From NCBI GenBank assembly GCA_030041305.1, contig JASHOC010000139.1, positions 1-59,630 on the forward strand: DNA of 59,630 bases. The letters run 5' to 3'. The notes beneath the pieces are model-generated. The model was not told the origin of the DNA and did no database searches. It was given only the letters and a program-made list of their open reading frames with translations. Positions within the stretch are counted from its first letter, which is position 1, and each line of letters starts with the position of its first letter. Positions 45,709 to 53,009 of the stretch are shown piece by piece. Made by a program: the position numbers and the translations under genes. This DNA is from Acidobacteriaceae bacterium. GTDB taxonomy: Bacteria; Acidobacteriota; Terriglobia; Terriglobales; Acidobacteriaceae.

Positions 45709-46371
45709 ATGTCCGCCCCTCCCGGCCTCTGCGCCGTCATTCTCGCCGCCGGCGCCTCCTCGCGCATGGGTCAGGACAAAGCTCTACTCCCCTGGCCTCC
45801 GTCGCTGCCCGGCGCGGCGCCCGCCCCTTCTCCTGGGGGGAACACGCTGCTATCCGCCACCATCGCCGCTCTCCAGCCCTTTGTTGAAGCCACCGTCGTC
45901 GTCGCCGGAACCAACGCCGAGCGCCTCGCCCCCATCGCCGCCGCCTGCGGCGCATCGCTGGTCCTCAATCCCGCGCCTGAGCGGGGCCAATTCAGCTCTC
46001 TGCAGGTAGGCTTACGCGCCGCGCTCGACCGCGGCTCAAACGCCGCCATGATCACCCCCGTCGACTGTCCCCCCCTCAGCGCCACGTCTTTCCAGGCCCT
46101 CCAAACTGCCTTCGCGCAGGCCCTCGAGCGCGGCCTGTGGGCCGTCGCCCCGGTCTACAACGGCAAGCACGGTCATCCTCTCCTCGCCGGCCGCAAGCTC
46201 ATTCAAGCCTTTCTCCGCGCTCCGGTCACCAGCAACGCGCGCAAAGTCCGGCGCGCCTGCGCGCAGCATATCGAATACATCCCCGTCCCCGACCCGCTCC
46301 TCACCGCCGACATGAACACGCCCGAACAATACGCCACCACCGCCGCGCAAATTTTCTCCCCCAAGTCCTGA
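45709..46371 (+). CDS. mocA: Molybdenum cofactor cytidylyltransferase-like protein (MocA/MobA family)
   Basis: The 220-residue nucleotidyltransferase has the signature ILAAGASSRMGQDKALLPW, then ERGQFSSLQVGLRAAL, ITPVDCPPLSA and GKHGHPLLAGRKL. The nearness of XdhC points to MocA, which makes the molybdopterin cytosine dinucleotide used by xanthine-dehydrogenase-family enzymes, rather than MobA (guanosine form). A Pro/Gly insertion (PPSLPGAAPAPSPGGN) follows the signature. Confidence 0.88.
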   Translation: MSAPPGLCAVILAAGASSRMGQDKALLPWPPSLPGAAPAPSPGGNTLLSATIAALQPFVEATVVVAGTNAERLAPIAAACGASLVLNPAPERGQFSSLQVGLRAALDRGSNAAMITPVDCPPLSATSFQALQTAFAQALERGLWAVAPVYNGKHGHPLLAGRKLIQAFLRAPVTSNARKVRRACAQHIEYIPVPDPLLTADMNTPEQYATTAAQIFSPKS

Positions 46372-46373
46372 AA

Positions 46374-46567
46374 CCCAGTCGCTAGTCCCTTGTTCCCGAG
46401 TCCCTTGTTCCCTAGTCCCTTGTTCCCTAGTCCCTGTTCCCTGTTCTCTGTTCTCTTGTCCGCCCTTCCCTTGGTCCCTTGGCCCCTTTATCCCTTGGTC
46501 CCTTTATCCCTTTATCCCTTTGTCCCTTTGTCCCTTTATCCCTTTGTCCCTTTGTCCCTTTGTCCCC
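46374..46567. repeat. Long short-repeat tract, units cctagtcc / cctttgtc
   Basis: About 190 bp consist of 'ccttgttccctagt' units that change gradually to 'ccctttgt' units. It is the longest such tract in the window and fills half of the 384-bp gap before the third ADOP gene. Confidence 0.85.
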
Positions 46568-46573
46568 TCCCGC

Positions 46574-46596
46574 CAAGTGTCCGATTTCCAACACCC
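46574..46596 (+). promoter_or_regulatory. Candidate activator-binding site upstream of the third ADOP gene
   Basis: CAAGTGTCCGA-N5-AACACCC contains a GTGT-N10-ACAC dyad. It matches the site at 44629-44651 at 17 of 18 fixed positions and has the same orientation relative to the regulated gene. It is 92 bp upstream of the -24 box at 46676. Confidence 0.5.
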
Positions 46597-46672
46597 TTTC
46601 TCAGTTGTGAACGCACGCCCGCCCTCTTGAGGTCGCTAACCTATTGATTTCAATGCGGCCGGTGCAGAATTC

Positions 46673-46724
46673 TTGTGGTGCATCGCATGCTTTCCCCTAT
46701 TGTGGTGCATCACATGTTTTCCCC
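46673..46724 (+). promoter_or_regulatory. Tandem 25-bp repeat containing a candidate sigma-54 promoter
   Basis: Two 25-bp copies (46673-46697 and 46700-46724) share TTGTGGTGCATC-R-CATG-Y-TTTCCCC (R and Y mark the two differences). The first copy contains TGGTGCA-N4-ATGCT (46676-46691), with GG and GC 10 bp apart as in sigma-54 promoters. The second copy has GT in place of the essential GC, so it is probably inactive. TGGAGG lies 7 nt before the ATG at 46756. Confidence 0.5.
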
Positions 46725-46755
46725 CTGATAAGCCTTCATCTATGGAGGTTAAGCG

Positions 46756-49308
46756 ATGCGAGTTCTCGTGCAGGATCTCCGGTTTGCTTTCCGCCAACTG
46801 CGCAAGACGCCGGGATTCACCGTCACCGTGCTGCTCACCCTCGCCCTCGGCATCGGCGCCAACTCGGCCATCTTTACCCTGGTCAACGCCATCCTGTTGC
46901 ATAACCTGCCCGTCACCGATCCCAAAACCCTCGTCCGCATCGGCGACACAGACGCCTGCTGCGTGGGCGACGGCTGGAGCGATGACGGGGACAACTCGCT
47001 CTTTGCCACAGACACCTATTACCTGTTCAAGAAGAATCTGCCGGAGTTCGAAGAGCTGGCCGCGATGGAGTCCGGCTTCGCCTGGCGGCCCATTACCGTC
47101 CGCCGCGCCGGACCCCAGACCGTCGCCAAATCCGTCATAGGAACCTTCGTCTCCGGCAATTATTTCCGCGTCTTTGGGCTTACGCCGGCAGCCGGCCGGT
47201 TCTTTGTGGATGCCGACGACCAGAAGGGCGCGCCCATCACCGCCGTCACGAGCTATGACACCTGGCAGCAGGATTACGCCGGCGACCCCAGCGTGGTGGG
47301 AACCGCGTTCGTCATCAACACCAAGCCGGTCACCATCATTGGCGTTGCGCCCAAAGGATTTTATGGCGACCGCATCGATGCCAATCCGCCCAAGTATTTT
47401 CTTCCCATGAATGCGATGGACGCAGTGATTGGCGCGCCGTACTTCACCGATCCCAACGAAAACTGGGCTTACATGATCGGCCGCATAAAGCCGGGAACTT
47501 CTCTGCCGGCGCTTCAGGCCAAGGCCAGCACGTTGCTCAAGCAGCAACTTGCGACCCTCAAGACATATACCGATCCGCGCGCCAAGCAGGTCCTGCCCCG
47601 CGCCCATGTGGTGCTCACCCCCGGCGGCGGCGGCATCCAGAACATGCAGAACGGTTACAAGGACCACCTGATGCTGCTCGAATGGATCGCCGCCCTGGTC
47701 CTCCTCGTCGCCTGCGCCAATATCGCCAACCTTTTGCTGGTGCGCGGCATGAGCCGCCGCGCCGAACTTTCCATCCGCTCCGCGCTGGGCGCGCAGCGCA
47801 GCCGTATTGTGCTTCAACTTCTGACCGAAAGCATTCTTTTCTCCGGCCTCGGCGGCCTGCTCGGCCTCGCCGTCTCTTATCTCGGCGCGGATGCGCTGCT
47901 AGCTCTCGCCTTTCCTGAGCAGCACAACATGCCCGTCTCGGCTTCGCCCTCCCCGCTGGTCATCGGCTTTGCCTTTGCGCTTTCGCTGGTGACCGGCGTC
48001 CTCTTTGGCCTTGCCCCCGCGCTCATGGCCGCGCGCACTGAGCCCGCTGAAGCTCTGCGCTCCAACGCGCGCACCACCGCCCACGGAGCCTCCTGGCTGC
48101 AACGCTCCCTGGTTGTCCTTCAGGCCGCGCTTTCCCTCGTGCTCCTCGTCGCCGCAGGCCTCTTTGCGCAGAGCCTCGGCAAGGCCCAAAACGTCGACAT
48201 GAAGCTGGACGCCGCCAACCGCTACATCGCCCACATCAATCCGCAGGCCGCCGGCTACAAGACCACCGAGGTCGAGCCCCTCTACCAGACCATCGTCGAC
48301 CGCTTCCACGCTCTTCCCGGCGTAGTCAAAATCGGCCTCGCCACCTACACGCCCATGGAAGATAACAATTGGGATTCTGGCGTTAAGGTCCAGGGCGAGC
48401 CGGACCTGAACAAAAGCGCATCCTGGGTCAAAGCCACGCCGGAGTACTTCGACTCCGTGGGCACGCACGTCGTTCTGGGCCGCGGCTTTAAACTGCAGGA
48501 CACGCTCAATGCGCCCCCCGTCGCCATCGTCAATCAGGAATTCGTCAAACAATTCTTTGCCAAGCGCAATCCCATCGGCCATCGCTTTGGTTATTCCGGC
48601 CCCGGCAACGCAGGCAAAGATGGAGCGCATGAAATCGTCGGCGTGGTCGAAGACACCACGTACACCAGCGTCTACTGGAAGAACCACGCCATGTACTTTC
48701 TGCCGCTCACCCAGCGCGCCGGAGTCGCCAACGACCCCCCCGACCCGCTCGACAAAGACATGTCCATGTACGCCGGAGCCCTGGTGATCCAGACCAGCCA
48801 CCCCATTCCCGGTTTTGAAAAAATCGTCGGCGACACCCTGGCCGGCATCAACCCCAACCTCACCATCGTCAAGTTCCAGACCTTCCAGCAGCAGATTGAC
48901 GATCGCTTCATCCAGGAACGGCTGATCGCGCGCCTCACTTCGCTCTTCGGCTTGCTCGCGCTGCTGCTCGCCGCCATCGGTCTATATGGCGTCACGGCCT
49001 ACACCATCGTCCGCCGCACGCCCGAGATCGGCATCCGCATGGCCCTGGGAGCGGCGCGCAGCCGCGTCATCGGAACCGTCATGCGCGGAGCCATGTTGCA
49101 GGCCGTCGTCGGCCTCGCCATCGGCATCCCGGTGGCCATCTTCTGCGTCCGCTACGTCAAATCGCAGCTCTATGAGATCACCAGCGTGAGTGCGCCGGTC
49201 ATGATCGTCGCCATTGCCGTGCTGGCCCTTGCCGCCGCCATTGCCGGCATCATTCCGGCGCAGCGCGCCGCCTCCATCGATCCCGTAAAGGCCTTGCGCG
49301 TCGAATGA
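46756..49308 (+). CDS. ADOP-type MacB-like ABC permease (850 residues)
   Basis: The protein begins with [20 protein letters not shown] and [20 protein letters not shown], has two periplasmic MacB-like domains and two FtsX-like helix sets, and ends [18 protein letters not shown] cysteine pair ([10 protein letters not shown]) in the first periplasmic part is shared with the permease at 36630 (NDDCCVEGG), so these two are the closest pair of the three. No ATPase is adjacent; it may borrow an ATPase from the cluster at 35873-42961. TGGAGG precedes the ATG. Confidence 0.92.
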   Translation: MRVLVQDLRFAFRQLRKTPGFTVTVLLTLALGIGANSAIFTLVNAILLHNLPVTDPKTLVRIGDTDACCVGDGWSDDGDNSLFATDTYYLFKKNLPEFEELAAMESGFAWRPITVRRAGPQTVAKSVIGTFVSGNYFRVFGLTPAAGRFFVDADDQKGAPITAVTSYDTWQQDYAGDPSVVGTAFVINTKPVTIIGVAPKGFYGDRIDANPPKYFLPMNAMDAVIGAPYFTDPNENWAYMIGRIKPGTSLPALQAKASTLLKQQLATLKTYTDPRAKQVLPRAHVVLTPGGGGIQNMQNGYKDHLMLLEWIAALVLLVACANIANLLLVRGMSRRAELSIRSALGAQRSRIVLQLLTESILFSGLGGLLGLAVSYLGADALLALAFPEQHNMPVSASPSPLVIGFAFALSLVTGVLFGLAPALMAARTEPAEALRSNARTTAHGASWLQRSLVVLQAALSLVLLVAAGLFAQSLGKAQNVDMKLDAANRYIAHINPQAAGYKTTEVEPLYQTIVDRFHALPGVVKIGLATYTPMEDNNWDSGVKVQGEPDLNKSASWVKATPEYFDSVGTHVVLGRGFKLQDTLNAPPVAIVNQEFVKQFFAKRNPIGHRFGYSGPGNAGKDGAHEIVGVVEDTTYTSVYWKNHAMYFLPLTQRAGVANDPPDPLDKDMSMYAGALVIQTSHPIPGFEKIVGDTLAGINPNLTIVKFQTFQQQIDDRFIQERLIARLTSLFGLLALLLAAIGLYGVTAYTIVRRTPEIGIRMALGAARSRVIGTVMRGAMLQAVVGLAIGIPVAIFCVRYVKSQLYEITSVSAPVMIVAIAVLALAAAIAGIIPAQRAASIDPVKALRVE

Positions 49309-49483
49309 GCTGCGCCTTCGTGACCATCTTTGGCGATGCACTTTACCTTCGATGACGGACCTGGGCGCCCTATCCTTGACGCGCTTTTTGCGTCACGGGT
49401 GGGAAACCACCGCCCTCTCAAAGGCAATCCCCCCAAGAGAACCAATCATCCATCCCCGCACAGCCGCCAGCCGGCTAACTCGC

Positions 49484-49601
49484 TATAGCGGTTCTCCAAT
49501 TGGTGTAGAGCAGAACCTCGAACGTTGAGTGGCGTTTTTCCCAAGAAAACGCCACCTGGCACGCCCCTCAAAACTCCACGGGAATTGGAGAACCGCCGTA
49601 A
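49484..49601 (+). repeat. MITE-like element, family I, copy 4
   Basis: Complete 118-bp copy with perfect 14-bp terminal inverted repeats and the inner GTGGCGTTTT hairpin. It is nearly identical to copy 5 and lies 175 bp after the third ADOP gene. Confidence 0.93.
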
Positions 49602-50151
49602 ACCTCCGACTCGCTGACTGGCTGACTGGCTCACCCGCCCCACCCCCCCAAAAAATTCCTTCCCACTTTACCGATAATTTCGCGACTTCCGTCATACTGG
49701 AACTATTCAGCCCGGAAAATGTGGATTTCCTGGCAGCGGAAATCGGCCAACCGATCCCTGATCGCCGACCCCTGCTTCCGAATCCGGCAATCCGCGGCAA
49801 TCCAGCGGCATTCCCTGGAAGATTGCAACCGAAGAAAAACCGGCAAAACAACGCCAAATGCCGAAATTGAAAACTGTAACCCCTTTGCTCTCTTATATCT
49901 GCGGATAACACACCTGAATTCCTATATTTACGGCGATTCGCCTGACGCAAGTCTCTGAAAACAGCATATTTGCTTACAGAAAGGGGGGGTGGGGGTAGGG
50001 TGGCCGCACAAAAGGGGGGTGTTGGGCGTCAAGGCAATTCTCGCCCGGATCGGCCGGCTGATTCCGGTAAGACGACGCGGCAAGCCAAAACCATTTTTGG
50101 GGCGACCCCGCGCCGCCCGCCGCGAACGCGCAAGGTCCGTCAAAGCCCGCC
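49602..50151. other. Gene-free stretch with a G-rich tract
   Basis: No supported gene. The part from 49650 to 49970 is less GC-rich than the surrounding genes. At 49982-50001 the plus strand has runs of 7, 5 and 3 G separated by 1-2 nt, with another run of 6 G at 50013. That fits a G-quadruplex pattern and is 150 bp past the end of the IscU-like gene on the opposite strand. Confidence 0.5.
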
Positions 50152-50517
50152 TCACCTCTTCCCGGCTGCCTGCTCAAGTGCGGCCGCGAGCGCATCTACC
50201 GCCAGATGGCTGGCGTGCATCGAGGCCGCCGGCAATCCGCCTACTGCGCGCACCACTTCCTCCCGGCTCACGGCGCGCGCCCCTGCAAGCGTCCTGCCGC
50301 GCGCGAGTTCGGTCACGGCGGAGGCGCAGGCCATCGACGCCACGCACCCCTTGGCGCGGAACCGGATCTCCTCGATCCGGCCGTCGGAAACTTTGAGCGT
50401 GAGTTGCAGAATGTCGCCGCAGGCTGGGTTTTCCATCCGCACTGTGGCGTCCGGCGCAGTCACGTCGCCGGCGTTACGCGGATGCTCGAAATGATCGAGA
50501 AGCTGCGGCGAGTACAT
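50152..50517 (-). CDS. IscU/NifU-N-like Fe-S scaffold protein lacking the third conserved cysteine
   Basis: The 121-residue protein matches the IscU fold: YSPQLLDHFEHPRNAGD at the start, NPACGD (C33) and KGCVASMACAS (C58, C64). The third ligand position, normally HCS, reads HAS (101-103), while an extra Cys sits at 64. It is distinct from SufU at 3102. ATG 50517 (MYSPQLL) is chosen; in-frame codons upstream run into the 118-bp repeat and are spurious. Located downstream of the PaoABC-like genes on the same strand, it may serve their many Fe-S clusters, although a repeat copy separates it by about 200 bp. Confidence 0.82.
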   Translation of the reverse strand: MYSPQLLDHFEHPRNAGDVTAPDATVRMENPACGDILQLTLKVSDGRIEEIRFRAKGCVASMACASAVTELARGRTLAGARAVSREEVVRAVGGLPAASMHASHLAVDALAAALEQAAGKR

Positions 50518-50529
50518 GCGTTTTTCCGC

Positions 50530-50647
50530 TATAGCGGTTCTCCAATTGGTGTAGAGCAGAACCTCGAACGTTGAGTGGCGTTTTTCCCAAGAAAACGCCA
50601 CCTGGCACGCCCCTCAAAACTCCACGGGAATTGGAGAACCGCCGTAA
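50530..50647 (+). repeat. MITE-like element, family I, copy 5
   Basis: Complete 118-bp copy lying only 12 bp upstream of the IscU-like start codon on the opposite strand. Transcription of that gene from the preceding operon would have to pass through its hairpins. Confidence 0.93.
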
Positions 50648-50716
50648 CCCGCACAACTGGGTGCTCCAGGTCTCGATTTTGAGACCTGGGAAACCAAAAA
50701 TCTACTCGCGGTATTT

Positions 50717-51133
50717 TTAACTCGACGCCATCGCCCTGGCCTGCTGCGCTTCAAGAATTTCCGCCACCAGGAACATGTCTGTCAAGAACGCGCGCAGATG
50801 AATGGAAGCATTCAGATTATCGACCAGTTGCGAACTGATGGCCGGTTGCGCCAGCACCAAATCGATGGCCGCCATCGAAGCCTCGGCGTCGCGCGCCAGC
50901 ACCCGAAAGAACCTCTCGTACTTTTCCCGGGGCTCGAGCCGTTCCTTGTCGATGGCCGCGGCGCAACACGCCTTCACATCGGCCATCGCCTCCACCGCGC
51001 GGCTTAAGTGATGGCGAAGCTGCATGCCGGCGTCGCTGCCTTCGTCGGTCGTGAGCCCGCGCGCAGCGTAGGAAAGCGTGAACTCGTAGCACTCTTCGAT
51101 GGTCTCGCAGCGCAGCTGCAGCTCAGTCGGCAT
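50717..51133 (-). CDS. Unknown helical protein of the molybdenum enzyme operon
   Basis: I do not recognise this 138-residue protein. It is predicted mostly helical, has no signal peptide or membrane segment, and has four Cys (one RCETIEEC pair spaced by five residues and one KACC). Its start overlaps the cytochrome gene stop by 11 nt, so it is translated with the operon. A role in maturation or assembly of the enzyme is possible from context only. Confidence 0.72.
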   Translation of the reverse strand: MPTELQLRCETIEECYEFTLSYAARGLTTDEGSDAGMQLRHHLSRAVEAMADVKACCAAAIDKERLEPREKYERFFRVLARDAEASMAAIDLVLAQPAISSQLVDNLNASIHLRAFLTDMFLVAEILEAQQARAMASS

Positions 51134-51980
51134 CGCTTGCGGCTAGACCCCGTTTCCCCTGCGATGTCACCTGTCCCTTGACGGCCCACCGCTCGGGATC
51201 GTGTTCCTCGAGATAGAAATCGCGGCTCATCCAGCCAAAGACCATCGACTTCGTGATGGGTAGCTTTTCCGGGCGAATGCCCATGTAGACATGCATCATG
51301 ATCAGCCCAATGAGCGAAACCCCGGCCAGCCCGTGCAGCACGTACATCAGGCCCCAGGTCATATCGCTGAACAGATAGGGATTGCGCGTGAAGATCGGGG
51401 TCTGGATGCGCTTCAGCATGAACAGACCGGTGCAGATGACCGCCACCCCCGCCAGAACGATCACGCCGTGGTAGAGCTTGTTTTCGAGCGGATACTTGGC
51501 GAAGCGCCGGGGCGGCGGCGCAGGTTTGCTAAAGAACCGCAGCACCCGGCTCTTGGCGTCGCGGATATCGGTCTTATCCGGCCAGATGGACCAGAAGTCC
51601 AGGACAAACGAGGAATGCACGATGTGAAAGATGATCGAGACCGTAAACACCAGCCCCGCGATCCAGTGGTACAGCACCCAATTGAATTGCACCCCTACCT
51701 TGGGCAGGAAGGCGGTGATGAGCAGCGTAAACATCGAGATGGCCATGATCCAGTGAAACAGCCGCGCTGTCAGCGAGTGACGCGGCACCCGCTCCGGAAC
51801 ACCCGCGGCTTCAGCTGCCGAGATGTGCGCGGCCTTGCGCGGAACCACCACCTTGACGTATACGGCGTGCGCCACCATGAAAAACAATCCAAAGATCACC
51901 GCCACCCAGATCAGGCCCCACGCGATGTGCTCGGGAACTGTTCTACCCCACGGACTGATTGCCCAGGTTATGAAGTCCAT
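51123..51980 (-). CDS. b-type cytochrome, FdnI/HydC-like membrane subunit
   Basis: The 285-residue protein has about five membrane segments with candidate haem-ligand histidines (LFHWIM, LYHWIAG, IFHIVHSS, VLHGLAG, MMHVYMG). This pattern matches the di-haem cytochrome b subunits of formate dehydrogenase and Ni-Fe hydrogenase. Lying between a FAD-subunit gene (13-nt overlap) and an unknown gene (11-nt overlap), it likely passes electrons from the periplasmic molybdenum enzyme to quinone. Confidence 0.88.
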   Translation of the reverse strand: MDFITWAISPWGRTVPEHIAWGLIWVAVIFGLFFMVAHAVYVKVVVPRKAAHISAAEAAGVPERVPRHSLTARLFHWIMAISMFTLLITAFLPKVGVQFNWVLYHWIAGLVFTVSIIFHIVHSSFVLDFWSIWPDKTDIRDAKSRVLRFFSKPAPPPRRFAKYPLENKLYHGVIVLAGVAVICTGLFMLKRIQTPIFTRNPYLFSDMTWGLMYVLHGLAGVSLIGLIMMHVYMGIRPEKLPITKSMVFGWMSRDFYLEEHDPERWAVKGQVTSQGKRGLAASDAD

Positions 51981-52984
51981 GTCGTCTCCTGCACGCCGCC
52001 GATCGCGCGTTTCACGAGGTTGCGCATCAACGGAATTTTATACGCGTTGAACTGTAATGGAATCGCGCCCTGAACGGCCAGCTTTCCCGCCATCTCGCCG
52101 GTGGCCGCGTCGGCTGGCTTGCCCCGTACTGCAGACTCCACGGCCGTGAGCCGCATCGGTCGCGGCGCCACGGCGTTCACGGCGATGCGAATCTCATCGA
52201 TGTTCCCGCCGCTGAACTTCATGGCCGCAGCCACGTTCATCAACGGGAAATCCCAGACGTTGCGGTCACGGACTTTCTCGAAATAAAACTTGGCCCCCGA
52301 CCACGTCGAGGGAATGCGAATGGCGGTGAGCAAGTCGCCGGGTCTGAGAATGTTGAGACGAGTGATATCGACCTCGGGCCCGAGGAAGTAATCCTCTGCA
52401 TCCACAACCTGCTCGCCCTTGGAGGTCTGGATGACAAACTTTGCGTCGAGGGCAATGAGCGCTGGCGCAGAGTCGGAAGGATTCACGGCCACGCAGCGAT
52501 TGGCGCCGAAGATGGCGTGCTCGCGGTTGCGGCCCACCGGCGTGTCCGCGAAACACTCGTTGCCTCCGGCGCGGTAGCATGGCCAGCCGCCACGGTAGTA
52601 CCAGCAGCGCGCGTCCTGCGATACGTTCCCGCCCAGGGTGCCCTGATTGCGAATCTGCGGCGAGGCCACATGCTCCACGGCCTCGGCGAGCAGACCGTAA
52701 TTCTTCCTGATCGTCGCGTCCTTGGCGATATCCGTCAGCGTGGTCATGGAGCCGATTTCGACGCCGTCCGCAGTGGTCCGGATTCCCTTGAGTTCGTCCA
52801 CGCCGCTCAGATCCACCAGCACCTGCGGCTTCTTGATGCGGTCTTTGAGCCAGTCGAAGCTGTCCATTCCGCCGGCCATCACCCAGGCGTTTTCACGATA
52901 GGTTTCCAGCAACTTCTGCGCATCCGCCGCCGAAGCTGGCTGAAGCAGGTCAAAAGCGGGCATTACGTCTCGAATTACCGCCAT
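51968..52984 (-). CDS. FAD-binding subunit of PaoABC-like molybdenum enzyme, with an extra [4Fe-4S] motif
   Basis: The 338-residue protein is of the CoxM/XdhB/PaoB type: WVMAGGMDSFDWLKDRI, EHVASPQIRNQGTLGGNVSQ and FEKVRDRNVWDFPLMNVA. It has four cysteines at 127, 136, 144 and 164 (C-X8-C-X7-C-X19-C), followed by NPSDSAPAL. This is the kind of cysteine cluster that holds an additional [4Fe-4S] centre in E. coli PaoB. It has no export signal and would travel with the Tat-bearing subunit. ATG 52984 (MAVIRDVMPAFDLL) is chosen over an upstream start at 53056. Confidence 0.9.
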   Translation of the reverse strand: MAVIRDVMPAFDLLQPASAADAQKLLETYRENAWVMAGGMDSFDWLKDRIKKPQVLVDLSGVDELKGIRTTADGVEIGSMTTLTDIAKDATIRKNYGLLAEAVEHVASPQIRNQGTLGGNVSQDARCWYYRGGWPCYRAGGNECFADTPVGRNREHAIFGANRCVAVNPSDSAPALIALDAKFVIQTSKGEQVVDAEDYFLGPEVDITRLNILRPGDLLTAIRIPSTWSGAKFYFEKVRDRNVWDFPLMNVAAAMKFSGGNIDEIRIAVNAVAPRPMRLTAVESAVRGKPADAATGEMAGKLAVQGAIPLQFNAYKIPLMRNLVKRAIGGVQETTWTS

Positions 52985-53009
52985 AGCTCTCTCCGTTTCA
53001 CATCTCTCG

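Noticed and set aside
46390-46647. Possible small protein rich in Pro, Leu and Phe
   Set aside because: It is a translation of the short-repeat tract and has no ribosome-binding site.
49377-49395. TGACGC / GCGTCA hairpin after the third ADOP gene as terminator
   Set aside because: The stem is only 6 bp and has no following T-run, so a terminator call is too weak.
50518-50601. N-terminal extension of the IscU-like protein
   Set aside because: The 28 extra codons come from the 118-bp repeat and a short linker; the same peptide appears at other repeat copies. The IscU fold begins at MYSPQLL.
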